Positions 54,529 to 63,118 of a DNA stretch of 64,000 nt are shown piece by piece. Positions within the stretch are counted from its first letter, which is position 1, and every line of letters starts with the position of its first letter. Location: contig NZ_AORV01000026.1 of assembly GCF_000350485.1 (NCBI RefSeq), positions 1 to 64,000 of the forward strand, given 5' to 3'. Under the pieces are notes generated by a model. It saw only the letters and a program-made list of their open reading frames with translations, ran no database searches and had not been told where the DNA came from. The position numbers and the translations under genes were made by a program. The DNA comes from Ruminiclostridium cellobioparum subsp. termitidis CT1112 (GTDB taxonomy: Bacteria; Bacillota; Clostridia; Acetivibrionales; DSM-1351).

Positions 54529-55434
54529 TTAGTCCTCCCCATTCACTTTGTTCATCAGGTATCTCGAACCAACTGTTATTATCAGAATAAAGGTAAACAG
54601 AATTATTTGCATAGCCGCAGCCAAGCCTTGTTTTCCGGCATTCGGATCAAGGGTACCCATTCCAAATGCCACCTGGTAAACAAACATGGAAAGGGTTCTG
54701 GTTTGAGGAGTACCGCCTGTTGTCATCAGAATTATCTGAAATGCGGATAATGAACCAATTATACATAGAGACAAATTAACCATTACAGTAGGCCAAAGCA
54801 TTGGCAATGTAATTTTCCAGAATGTTTGCCATTCATTGGAACCATCTATATTGGAAGCCTCATAGATATCTTCAGGTATATTTTGAAGTCCTGCGATAAA
54901 TATTACCATTTCATAACCCGCACTCATCCATATCTGACAGAATATTACCAATGGAAAAGCCCATTGATAATCGCCAAAGAAACCTGAAGATGCTCCAAAA
55001 AGATTAAGAAGCTTTTGAGCAGGGCCATCTATAGAAAAAAATAGTTGAAAACAAAATGCAGTAACGGTTACACCTAGAATTGTGGGCATGAAAATTACCG
55101 TTCTATAAAGATTTCTGTAATTAACAAATTTTCTGCATAGAATTACTGCCATGAAAAGTGAAAACGCCGTTTGAATAATAGTTGTCGATATACTGAAAAC
55201 AAACGTCTTTTCCAAGGCCTCTAAAAAATCTCTGCCATTGGAAAGGAATATCAGTTCTTTATAGTTGTTCAAGCCTATAAAACTCCAGGCCTTGCCAGGT
55301 ACCTGTGTAATATCGGTAAAAGAAAATATAAACGTTCCGATACTGGGAGCCACAAAGAAACAAAAATACAATAACAATCCCGGCAGCATCCCTAATAGAA
55401 TCATTTTTTTATTAAATAGGAATTTCCCTGTCAT
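54529..55434 (-). CDS. Sugar ABC transporter permease, MalF type (second CUT1 locus)
   Basis: This 301-aa protein has six helices and the motif EDIYEASNIDGSNEWQTFWKITLPML (key part EASNIDGS...ITLPML). ATG 55434 has AAGAAGGA 6 nt upstream; the frame's TTG at 55440 abuts the ribosome site. It sits 72 nt after the binding-protein gene. Confidence 0.9.
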   Translation of the reverse strand: MTGKFLFNKKMILLGMLPGLLLYFCFFVAPSIGTFIFSFTDITQVPGKAWSFIGLNNYKELIFLSNGRDFLEALEKTFVFSISTTIIQTAFSLFMAVILCRKFVNYRNLYRTVIFMPTILGVTVTAFCFQLFFSIDGPAQKLLNLFGASSGFFGDYQWAFPLVIFCQIWMSAGYEMVIFIAGLQNIPEDIYEASNIDGSNEWQTFWKITLPMLWPTVMVNLSLCIIGSLSAFQIILMTTGGTPQTRTLSMFVYQVAFGMGTLDPNAGKQGLAAAMQIILFTFILIITVGSRYLMNKVNGED

Positions 55435-55506
55435 AAGCAATCCTTCTTTTTTGAAATATTTAGGGCTTTTGCAAAAAGACTAATTAACAAAAGCCCCATT
55501 CTCTGA

Positions 55507-56874
55507 CTATTTTGATTTATTAGCTGCTGCTGCTTTTTCAAAGTCCTTTTGTGTAAGATCCGCCAATTCCTGAATTGTTTTTATGGATCCGCCTGCCGAC
55601 TTTAAGAATTGTGGGTTAAAGCCTTTGTTTTGGGCATATTGACCAACACCTACAGGAATTCTGTACTCCAATTCCCAGGAATTCTTAAGATTCGATGTAT
55701 ATGGAAGCAAGCTTGCCAAAAATTCGTTAGTAATGTTTACGCCGTCCATTGTAGGAATAAATCCAACCTTATTGACAAATGCAGTATAACTTTCCTTATC
55801 AGATAGCATTGCCAGCAAATTTAATGCATTATCTTTATTTTCAGATTTATCGTTAACCGCAAAAAACAAGTCAAACTTGCCCTGGAAGTTTACGCCCTTA
55901 TTTGTACCCGGCATTGGGAAATAACCAAACTGGAAGTCTTTATTGGCTTTTGTGATTTCACCCGCCTGCCAGGCACCGTCCGGAAGCATTGCAGCTTTGC
56001 CTGAAACAAATCTGCTTATTACAGCCGAGTAAGGAATGCTCATAAAGTTCTTTTCCATGTTATTGTTGATGAATTCCATTCTTTCAAATACCTTTAAGCC
56101 ATCAGCATCATTGAATTTCTTTTCACCGGTCCACAAACCTTTTGCATATGTAGTATAATCTATATCCAGGCCTGCCATTACATCATTGACAATCATTTGA
56201 TAAGGCCATTGATCCTGACCGCCGCAAGTCATGGGAGTTATGTTCCTTGCTTTTAATTCAGCACACAGCTGTTCAAACTCCGCCCAGGTTTCCGGAAGCT
56301 TTAAGCCTTGTTCATCAAACAGCTTCTTATTATAGAAGATACCTGTTGTTGCATTGGCACCGGTTGAGATGGCATATACCTTGCCTTTATATGTACCAGC
56401 TTTTGCACCTGTCGACCAGTTTGCAACCCACGGTTGATTTGTCAATTCGGTAAACACACCTGAGTCAATTAATTGCTGCCACTCAGGAACTGCACCCGGA
56501 GCCCAATCAACCTTTTCTCCGACAAATCCTCCTCCCATTGTTACGATATCTACGTCATTTGCCTGTAAACGAGTCCTTTGTAAAGTTGGATAGTTGTCAG
56601 TATCAACAACGCTCATATCAACCTTTACATTTGGATACTTCTCCATATATTTCTTTGATAACTCATTGATAGCGTCTACTGAGCTTTGGTTACTCCAGGT
56701 AATAATCCTCAGAGCGGATGGCTTTGCCGCTGCCTCTGCTGAGGTTGCTGCAGTGCTTTCACCTGCTGTTGAAGCCGTTGCCTTTTCCCCGGTCTTTCCA
56801 CATCCTGCAACTGTTACAACCAGTGACATGGCTATTGCAGCAGCTAAAATTCTTTTAATAGAAGTGCCTCTCAT
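55507..56874 (-). CDS. Sugar ABC transporter substrate-binding lipoprotein (second CUT1 locus)
   Basis: This 455-aa lipoprotein has lipobox VAGCG, a Thr/Ala/Ser linker and a family 1 binding fold, with ITWSNQSSVDAINELSKKYMEKYP, FYNKKLFDEQGLKLPETWAEFEQL (key part FYNKKLFDEQGL) and GKAAMLPDGAWQAGEI. AAAGGAGG precedes the ATG. It is first in the LacI-controlled operon and probably binds the oligosaccharide released by the lyase. Confidence 0.9.
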   Translation of the reverse strand: MRGTSIKRILAAAIAMSLVVTVAGCGKTGEKATASTAGESTAATSAEAAAKPSALRIITWSNQSSVDAINELSKKYMEKYPNVKVDMSVVDTDNYPTLQRTRLQANDVDIVTMGGGFVGEKVDWAPGAVPEWQQLIDSGVFTELTNQPWVANWSTGAKAGTYKGKVYAISTGANATTGIFYNKKLFDEQGLKLPETWAEFEQLCAELKARNITPMTCGGQDQWPYQMIVNDVMAGLDIDYTTYAKGLWTGEKKFNDADGLKVFERMEFINNNMEKNFMSIPYSAVISRFVSGKAAMLPDGAWQAGEITKANKDFQFGYFPMPGTNKGVNFQGKFDLFFAVNDKSENKDNALNLLAMLSDKESYTAFVNKVGFIPTMDGVNITNEFLASLLPYTSNLKNSWELEYRIPVGVGQYAQNKGFNPQFLKSAGGSIKTIQELADLTQKDFEKAAAANKSK

Positions 56875-56896
56875 AATAATCCTCCTTTAAATTTTT

Positions 56897-56950
56897 GAAT
56901 TGCAATTCATTTTATATGTAAATATTAACAACCTAATTTACATTTGTCAA
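56897..56950 (-). promoter_or_regulatory. Promoter and LacI-type operator of the mannoside operon
   Basis: TTGACA (56945-56950) and TAATAT (56922-56927) on the minus strand are 17 nt apart. The perfect palindrome GAATTGCAATTC (56897-56908) lies just past the predicted transcript start, a typical repressor position. The full gap 56875-57235 is otherwise AT-rich with no gene. Confidence 0.65.
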
Positions 56951-57122
56951 TAATATACTTGAAATAATTTAATAATTGCAACTAAATTTCAATTGACATT
57001 TGTTGATTTGTGCTAACTTTATATAATTTTTACAGTCTATTTTGTCTATTTTATCTAATTAAATAAAACTTTTCTTTAGGCAGAGAGATTTGCCACCAGT
57101 CATTTTCGCTTTACATTTGACT

Positions 57123-57134
57123 TTACAATTGTAA
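57123..57134. promoter_or_regulatory. Palindrome TTACAATTGTAA, second candidate operator
   Basis: A perfect 12-bp palindrome with the same central ATT pattern as GAATTGCAATTC. It lies between the divergent promoters and may be a second LacI-family site (inference). Confidence 0.45.
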
Positions 57135-57184
57135 TTTCAAGTTTCTTGTCTACTTGACTAATAAATTTGTCGAAAATTGTTTAC

Positions 57185-57213
57185 TTGACATATTACTTTA
57201 CATACAGTATTGT
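57185..57213 (+). promoter_or_regulatory. Promoter of the LacI-family gene
   Basis: TTGACA (57185-57190) and TATTGT (57208-57213) are 17 nt apart, 22 nt before the ATG. Confidence 0.6.
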
Positions 57214-57235
57214 ATTACTGAAAGGCGGTTGAAAT

Positions 57236-58267
57236 ATGACAAACTTAAAAAAAGTATCTATGAAAGATATAGCCGAAAGGCTAAACATATCAAAAAACGC
57301 TGTATCTCTGGCACTAAACGGCAAACCCGGCGTAAGCGAGTCTACAAGAGACCAGGTTTTGGATCTGGCGAGGAAGCTGAACTATGCCGGATTTACGACT
57401 GATGACTCGGCATACAATTGCAGAAACATACTTGTTTTTATCCCTGAATACATAAAAGATGATAGTTTTTTCTATAACGATATCTATTGGTCAATAGACA
57501 ACTATTCAAAGTCACATGGATATAACTCGGTAATGGCCACTATTTCAAGCCAAATGCAGGAGAACCTGTCATTGCCACCCATACTTACCCAATTAAACAT
57601 TGCCGGTTTTGTTCTGGTAGGTATTTTTAATGAGGATTATGTAAAGTTTATACTTAAGCAAAATGTTAAAACCATTTCGGTTGATCACTACTACAGTAAC
57701 CTAAACATGGATTGTATTGTTACAGCCAATCTTGAAGGAGCCTATACATTAACTAAAAAGGTTATTGAAATGGGACATACAAAAATAGGTTTTGTAGGTT
57801 CAATCAATGTGACATCAAGTATATTCGAACGCTGGTGCGGTTATCAAAAAGCATTGATTTATTCGGATATAAAAATCAATTATGAATACAGCATAACCAA
57901 AACTTCTCCGTTGGGCATTCTTTTACATGATCCGGATGAATTGTATGATGAGTTAAAAAGGCTGAACGAGCTCCCCACGGCCTTTGTATGCGGTGGAGAC
58001 AGAATAGCGATAGCATTGCTGGAAGCATTAAAAAAATTAGGTATTTCGGTGCCGGAGGATATATCAATTGTCGGTTTCGATGATATAGCGTTAAGCAGCT
58101 TTGTTTCTCCTAAATTGACAACTATGCAGGTAAAACGGAAAGAGCTGAGCAAGGTAGCTGTTAATCATTTACTGAATAAATCGGATATCGATGACGAAAA
58201 TGTTAAGCTTTCAATATATCCCGAATATATTGAAAGAGAATCCTTAATCAAGGCGAAGGGGCTGTAA
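57236..58267 (+). CDS. LacI family sugar-responsive regulator
   Basis: This 343-aa regulator has a LacI helix-turn-helix (about residues 6-52: VSMKDIAERLNISKNAVSLALNG, then GVSESTRDQVLDLARKLNY) and a periplasmic-binding-like sugar domain with GHTKIGFVG, FVCGGDRIAIALLEAL and VGFDDIALSSFVSPKLTTM (key part GFDDI). AAAGGCGG precedes the ATG. It is divergent from the CUT1/GH130 operon, which it likely represses until the imported sugar binds. Confidence 0.92.
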   Translation: MTNLKKVSMKDIAERLNISKNAVSLALNGKPGVSESTRDQVLDLARKLNYAGFTTDDSAYNCRNILVFIPEYIKDDSFFYNDIYWSIDNYSKSHGYNSVMATISSQMQENLSLPPILTQLNIAGFVLVGIFNEDYVKFILKQNVKTISVDHYYSNLNMDCIVTANLEGAYTLTKKVIEMGHTKIGFVGSINVTSSIFERWCGYQKALIYSDIKINYEYSITKTSPLGILLHDPDELYDELKRLNELPTAFVCGGDRIAIALLEALKKLGISVPEDISIVGFDDIALSSFVSPKLTTMQVKRKELSKVAVNHLLNKSDIDDENVKLSIYPEYIERESLIKAKGL

Positions 58268-58365
58268 GGTCCTTTCCCTCATTACCGTTCCAGCATGCCT
58301 TTAAGGGCAAAAAAGATGCCGCTTCAACCCGGCGGGCCCTGGCGGCATGATATACCTTGTTCAAA

Positions 58366-58381
58366 AACCATAAATGGTTTA
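58366..58381. terminator. Weak hairpin between LacI and the small wHTH gene
   Basis: AAACCAT and ATGGTTT form a 7-bp stem around AA between convergent genes. It is short and lacks a long T run, so termination is uncertain. Confidence 0.3.
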
Positions 58382-58387
58382 CAGCCT

Positions 58388-58567
58388 TTATTCTGCCGGC
58401 TCCCATTTGCAACGGACCGGAGATACAATGGCATTTTCCTTCTTCAATTCTTTAAATGCATTATCAATCTCTTTGCGGTCCAATCCGGACAATTTCTCCA
58501 CTTCACCGGCACTTACGGGGTGTCCCGCTGACTTCATTACTTCCAATACTTTTTCTTTAACACTCAT
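58388..58567 (-). CDS. Small winged-helix-like protein (59 aa)
   Basis: This 59-aa gene begins MSVKEKVLEVMKSAGHPV, continues SAGEVEKLSGLDRKEIDN and AFKELKKENAIVSPVRC, and ends KWEPAE. The pattern helix, S-A-G-E-V/L-S-G-L-D helix-turn-helix, then helix and a short strand resembles a stand-alone winged helix of the kind seen in small clostridial regulators. AAGGAGA lies 7 nt before ATG 58567. It is too short to score well in automatic searches. No partner is obvious; it is divergent from the nitroreductase gene. Confidence 0.78.
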   Translation of the reverse strand: MSVKEKVLEVMKSAGHPVSAGEVEKLSGLDRKEIDNAFKELKKENAIVSPVRCKWEPAE

Positions 58568-58759
58568 TTTACCGTCTCCTTGTACTTAATTTAACACGTT
58601 TCACCAGTTAATCCATCTCTTAATACTTTATTTTACCCTATTGGTAATATTGTAAATCAAAAAGTTGGTTTATTTTATATATTTTTATATAATCATATTA
58701 GAATGTTATCTATCTCGAAAGAATAATAAAATTTATAGAATTAAGGAGGATTATTAAGC

Positions 58760-59281
58760 ATGCTGTATGACATTTTAAAATCCAGAAGAAGCATTAGAAG
58801 GTTTCAAAACAGGGAAGTAGAAAAGGAAAAAATAGATGTAATTCTGAAAAGTGCCCTTTTAGCCCCTTCCTCACGGTCCATAAGACCCTGGCAGTTTATT
58901 GCCGTCACCGACGGAGAACTGCTCCGGCAGCTATCTCAGTGCAGGGAACCCGCTCCGCAGTTTCTGGCAGGCGCTCCCCTGGCAATTGCAGTGATAGCCG
59001 ACAGGGATTCAAGTGACGTATGGATTGAGGATACTTCCATCGCATCAACCATCATTCAATTGACTGTACAGGATTTAGGCCTGGGTTCCTGCTGGATTCA
59101 GGTAAGGGAAAGATTCCATAACAAGCAGGAAAGCGCCGGGGAGTATATCGGAAAAGTGCTGGAGATACCCGAACAATACAGCGTTGAATGTATCATTGCC
59201 ATCGGTTATCCTGCCGAGGAAAAAAAGCCTTATGAAGAAGACAGCCTGCAATATCACAAGCTCCATTACAATAAATTTTAA
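58760..59281 (+). CDS. Nitroreductase family FMN oxidoreductase
   Basis: This 173-aa flavoprotein has the family FMN-binding start (ILKSRRSIRRFQNREVEKEKI, key part RRSIRRF), ALLAPSSRSIRPWQFIAVTD, and GLGSCWIQV in the C-terminal half. It is at the short end of the family. AAGGAGG lies about 10 nt before the ATG. Substrates may be nitro compounds or quinones. Confidence 0.88.
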   Translation: MLYDILKSRRSIRRFQNREVEKEKIDVILKSALLAPSSRSIRPWQFIAVTDGELLRQLSQCREPAPQFLAGAPLAIAVIADRDSSDVWIEDTSIASTIIQLTVQDLGLGSCWIQVRERFHNKQESAGEYIGKVLEIPEQYSVECIIAIGYPAEEKKPYEEDSLQYHKLHYNKF

Positions 59282-59324
59282 ATTTCACATACAGGACGAC
59301 ATATGCCCATATTTGCCTTTCTTT

Positions 59325-59900
59325 CTACTTGCCTTTCTGTATGCCTTCAAGATGCGCGCCGCCAATAACATGGCCGTCTATGAGAGGAAGTAGTTCTTCA
59401 AAACCGGAGTAATTCCGGTTTGCGGGCACTACTTCGTCCAGCGCATACAAATGAAACCAGTACCGATGTATCCCGTGCCCCGGCATGGGTCTTGGACCAT
59501 GGTAGCCCAGCCGGCCTTTTCTGCCCGGAATAAAAGTGATCTCCGCATTGCCGGGCGTCAGCGCCCCCTCATGCAGTTTTTCAACAGTGGGGTCGAACAA
59601 GGCAGTCATGTGCAGGATGGGCTTCTTCAAAGGCACATCTATGTCCTCCATCACCAGAAGTAATTGCTTTGTACCCTGGGGCGGCTTTGTCCAGCCAAGT
59701 TCCGGAGAGATATTTTCTCCCCGCCCCACTCCGGCATGTTTCTCAGGTATTTTCCCGCCGTTGGGAAAGGCAGGGCTGAATAATTCAAATACTTTCCCGG
59801 TCGAAAGCTGTGAATAGTGTTTGCAGGCAGTTTGTTCACCCGCATGTTTTCCCCGCAGCAGCCAACCCAAAGGTGTTACCAGCACTTCAATCAATCCCAT
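59325..59900 (-). CDS. YbhB/YbcL-type PEBP (Raf kinase inhibitor-like) protein
   Basis: This 191-aa protein has the PEBP pocket motifs GENISPELGWTKPPQGTKQLLLVMEDIDVP (key part SPELxW and EDIDVP), GYHGPRPMPGHGIHRYWFHLYALD (key part GIHRYWFHLYALD) and a C-terminal GG-HLEG. Function in bacteria is mostly unknown. A short N-terminal extension (MGLIEVLVTPLGWLLRGKHAG) is unusual. AAAGGGG precedes the ATG. It follows the MFS gene and may share its operon. Confidence 0.85.
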   Translation of the reverse strand: MGLIEVLVTPLGWLLRGKHAGEQTACKHYSQLSTGKVFELFSPAFPNGGKIPEKHAGVGRGENISPELGWTKPPQGTKQLLLVMEDIDVPLKKPILHMTALFDPTVEKLHEGALTPGNAEITFIPGRKGRLGYHGPRPMPGHGIHRYWFHLYALDEVVPANRNYSGFEELLPLIDGHVIGGAHLEGIQKGK

Positions 59901-59916
59901 TTTTTCAATCCCCTTT

Positions 59917-61284
59917 CTACAGATTATCAGTTCCTATTTTTCTTACCGACCTGTCAAAGACTACAAGAACCACCAGGCCCACAGAGATCACCACCTGAAA
60001 TACAGCCATATAATGCAGTTCTTCGGTGTGGGCTCCATTGTGCAGAAAGGCACCGTTTGCTGCAGATGCAAGCATGGCCCCAAGATACTGGAAGGTCCTC
60101 ATAAGTCCTGTGGAGGAGGCCAATTGCTCAGGCAGGGCCTGATGGTACAGCGCGTTCTGATTTGCCAGGTTATTGAGGCCCTGGGGAATCCCTACGATGC
60201 CCGTTACGATTAAAAGAATGACAATTGCCGAATCCTCCCGCAGAAACAGGATCAGAACGAAAGCTATAACACAAGCCGCCGAGCCAAGCAGCAGTTTCAT
60301 AAATATCCTCGGGTTCTTTCCGGTAATTCCGGTTACCAGCAGCGCGGCAGCAAACATGGGAATCGAGACGGTTCCTGATACCGATGGGCTGAGTCCTCTG
60401 CCCTCCTGCAGCCATTGCGTGAATCCGTAAAAAAAACTGTAGCAGGCGGTTGCCGTCAGAAGAGTACGGATATACGTGGCAATCAGCGGCCTGTTCCCCC
60501 TCAGCACACCCAGCGGAATAAAAGGTTCCGGGGCTGCCCTTAATTCGTAGTATGCAAAAATGGCCATAGCCGCTATGGCTGTTATCAATAAAAAGATAAA
60601 ATCAATATGCGGGTTCATTAGAAATAAAAGCAGGGTTATCATCATTACTGAGAATAAACCTATTCCCACATAATCCAATTTTAGACCGTTTACACTTCCA
60701 CCTTCCGCATCGGGGTAATAAATGCTTCCTAAAATAAGACAGGCAGCCGAGAGAGGCAAATTTATAATGAAAACACTTTGCCAGCCGCCCATTCCTATGA
60801 GGAGTCCCCCCAGCACAGGGCCTGCAACGGCAATTGACTGATTGGCGACAGACAGCATGGTCAGAATCCCGGAAGGGCTTTTTTCCCCTGTCCTGCCCGC
60901 CTCCCTGCGGATCAGATACATGGCCGAAGGATATCCGGCACAGGTTCCGAAGCCTATCAGCACACGGGCTGTGACCAGCCACCATATATTCGGTGCAAAA
61001 AAGGCAATTAAACTTGCAATCCCTAATAAGGCAGTACATATCTGATATAAAATTTTCGGCCCCAGGGTATCTATCAATTTTCCAACGACAGGCTGCCCGA
61101 TTGCCGTAGCCAGATACAGGGCCGAAACCAGCCAGGCCGTTTGCGACGGCGGGGCGCCCAGCGCAGTTCCTATCGGAATCAGCGCAACCGACATAATTGA
61201 CGAGTTAACCGGATTTAAGACCGAACCCAGAATCATGGGAGCATATAATTTGCGGTTAAAACCATTTGCTTTTTGACTGTCCAT
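59917..61284 (-). CDS. MFS transporter, DHA2 family
   Basis: This 455-aa exporter has about 14 helices, with LNPVNSSIMSVALIPIGTALGAPPSQTAWLVSALYLATAIGQPVVGKLID (key part NSSIMSVALIPIG) and motif C-like GPVLGGLLIG. The usual helix-1 acidic residue is replaced by Asn-Ser-Ser, a difference from QacA-type pumps. AAGGAAAG precedes the ATG. It lies between an AraC regulator gene and the PEBP gene on the same strand. Confidence 0.87.
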   Translation of the reverse strand: MDSQKANGFNRKLYAPMILGSVLNPVNSSIMSVALIPIGTALGAPPSQTAWLVSALYLATAIGQPVVGKLIDTLGPKILYQICTALLGIASLIAFFAPNIWWLVTARVLIGFGTCAGYPSAMYLIRREAGRTGEKSPSGILTMLSVANQSIAVAGPVLGGLLIGMGGWQSVFIINLPLSAACLILGSIYYPDAEGGSVNGLKLDYVGIGLFSVMMITLLLFLMNPHIDFIFLLITAIAAMAIFAYYELRAAPEPFIPLGVLRGNRPLIATYIRTLLTATACYSFFYGFTQWLQEGRGLSPSVSGTVSIPMFAAALLVTGITGKNPRIFMKLLLGSAACVIAFVLILFLREDSAIVILLIVTGIVGIPQGLNNLANQNALYHQALPEQLASSTGLMRTFQYLGAMLASAANGAFLHNGAHTEELHYMAVFQVVISVGLVVLVVFDRSVRKIGTDNL

Positions 61285-61370
61285 ATAAGCTTTCCTTAAA
61301 TGTTATAAATATTCATGTAAAATAATATCTACATTTTAATCCGAAGGAAGGCCAAACACCATGGATAATA

Positions 61371-62198
61371 TCAAATTTCATGGACATTCTTGTCATGATA
61401 TTCCGAAGGACTTATACCTTCGGCTTTCTTGAAGATTCTGCTGAAGTAGAATTCGTCAGAGAATCCCAGGAGGTGTGCAATCTCTTTTACTTTTTTATCT
61501 CCCTCTATCAGCAACACTTTAGCCTGATCGATTTTTATCTTATTGAAATATTCAATTACAGAATATTCCGTTTCCTCCCTGAAGATTTTAGACAGGTGAA
61601 AGGTGGATATCTGCACCAGCTCTGCAAATTCGGCCAGTTGAATTTTACGGTGGATATTTTCACACATGTATTGAATTATTTTTTCAACCTTCAAAGAGTC
61701 GGAATAATTTGAGCTATGATTATATCTATTTTGGAAAATGGCAATAAACAGTTCCTGGAGCAGTGTTTTGGAAATAAACTCATATCCCGGGCCCTTTGCT
61801 CTCCATGTATGCACCAGTTTTTCAAAAGCAGCCTCGACCTGATAAAGATTTATCAGCTGCTGTACCGGCTGAAAGGTGATTATTGCAGTATCCCCGGCGA
61901 TGCTGTATATTCCGTCGCATAATACAACATTTACGTAATCAAAAACCACAGACAGAAAAGTTACCGGTTCCTCCACACCAATTTCTATATCTCCGGATGA
62001 AGCCAAATAATAAATTAATGTCCCCTTTTTTAAATAGTACTTTTTTTCACCAATAACTATTTTCCCCTTCCCCCCGGTAACCAGCACCAGTTTATGATGC
62101 TTCATTGCTTTGGATATCCTCCGGGGATATGTCATATATGCATCTGACCGGCTGCCATTGCAGTACAAAATATTAAAAAATAAATTATTGGTATTCAT
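61371..62198 (-). CDS. AraC family transcriptional regulator
   Basis: This 275-aa protein has a cupin-like N-terminal sensing domain (about residues 30-100: HHKLVLVTGGKGKIVIGEKKYYLKKG, key part GKGKIVIG...LKKG) and a C-terminal AraC domain (about 175-272: QLAEFAELVQISTFHLSKIFRE, then VKEIAHLLGFSDEFYFSRIFKK). GGAGGAC precedes the ATG. It probably regulates the MFS exporter downstream on the same strand. Confidence 0.88.
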   Translation of the reverse strand: MNTNNLFFNILYCNGSRSDAYMTYPRRISKAMKHHKLVLVTGGKGKIVIGEKKYYLKKGTLIYYLASSGDIEIGVEEPVTFLSVVFDYVNVVLCDGIYSIAGDTAIITFQPVQQLINLYQVEAAFEKLVHTWRAKGPGYEFISKTLLQELFIAIFQNRYNHSSNYSDSLKVEKIIQYMCENIHRKIQLAEFAELVQISTFHLSKIFREETEYSVIEYFNKIKIDQAKVLLIEGDKKVKEIAHLLGFSDEFYFSRIFKKAEGISPSEYHDKNVHEI

Positions 62199-62236
62199 AT
62201 GTCCTCCGCAGTCGAAGTATCCTGTTACACTCCCCC

Positions 62237-62315
62237 GGGTATTTTTTCAAATACCCGCTTCAATATAAAAAATAATACCATATGATACCTTTGTCAAGAC
62301 AGCATGTATACATGC
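62237..62315 (-). promoter_or_regulatory. AraC-gene promoter region with palindrome and hairpin
   Basis: TTGACA (62292-62297) and TATTTT (62269-62274) on the minus strand are 17 nt apart. A perfect palindrome GCATGTATACATGC (62302-62315) lies just upstream of the -35. CGGGTATTT with AAATACCCG (62236-62258) forms a hairpin in the leader. The palindrome is a candidate regulator site. Confidence 0.5.
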
Positions 62316-62332
62316 CGCCTTTTAAAAGTTTT

Positions 62333-63118
62333 CTATATGGTATAATCCAACTGGGGCTGTGCGCTGGCGAAATGCAATTTCTCCAGTATATTGCTTCTGA
62401 TGGACAGGAACTCCGAGCCTCCGCGGTTGCGCGGATGCGACATTTTTATGTCTAAGATCTCACTGATTTTGCCGGGACGCGGTGTCATGATGACAACACG
62501 GTCACTAAGATAAATTGCTTCGTCAATATCATGCGTTACAAGTATCATTGTTGTATCGTTTTCCTTGCGGAGTTCAAGCAGCTTATCCTGGATATCGGCG
62601 CGGGTGAAGGAGTCAAGGGCACCCATGGGCTCGTCAAGAAGAAGCGCCTTCGGTTTGTTTATCAAGGAACGGGCAATTGCCACACGCTGGGCCATACCGC
62701 CGCTTATCTGGTGCGGAAAGGATTTCTCAAAGCCCTGCAACCCGATTAAAGCTATATAGTGACCAACCTGCGCCTTATTCTGACCATAGACATGCCTTGC
62801 TTTCAAGCCTGTGGCAATGTTCTGTTCCACTGTCAGCCAGGGGAACAGCCCTCCCTGTTGAAAAACATAGCCCCTTTGCGGATCAGGAGCGGTGATTTCT
62901 TCGCCTTCGAGCAGGAGTGTACCCGTCTCCGGCACATCCAGACCGGCAATAAGACGGAGCAGTGTGGTTTTTCCGCAGCCTGACGAACCTATGACGGATA
63001 CAAATTCCCCCCTGTAAACGGTGAGGTTAATGTCGTTCAACGCTTCCACAGTGTTGTCCTTGTCATCAATATATGTGCGGTTGACATTTTTAATTTCTAT
63101 TATCGCTTCACTGCCCAT
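62333..63118 (-). CDS. NitT/TauT family ABC transporter ATP-binding protein
   Basis: This 261-aa ATPase has Walker A GSSGCGKTT (about residues 41-49), Q-loop FQQGGLFPWLTVEQN, signature ISGGMAQRVAIARSL, Walker B LLLDEPMGALD and H-loop VTHDIDEAIYLSDRVVIM. The Q-loop and D-loop forms match SsuB/TauB/NrtD proteins. It overlaps the permease gene by 11 nt. The substrate could be nitrate, sulfonate, taurine, thiamine precursors or another small molecule; the binding protein lies outside the window. Confidence 0.9.
   Translation of the reverse strand: MGSEAIIEIKNVNRTYIDDKDNTVEALNDINLTVYRGEFVSVIGSSGCGKTTLLRLIAGLDVPETGTLLLEGEEITAPDPQRGYVFQQGGLFPWLTVEQNIATGLKARHVYGQNKAQVGHYIALIGLQGFEKSFPHQISGGMAQRVAIARSLINKPKALLLDEPMGALDSFTRADIQDKLLELRKENDTTMILVTHDIDEAIYLSDRVVIMTPRPGKISEILDIKMSHPRNRGGSEFLSIRSNILEKLHFASAQPQLDYTI

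Noticed and set aside
59810-60213. Several plus-strand frames opposite the PEBP and MFS genes
   Set aside because: They lack ribosome sites, have no family features and are antisense to clear genes.
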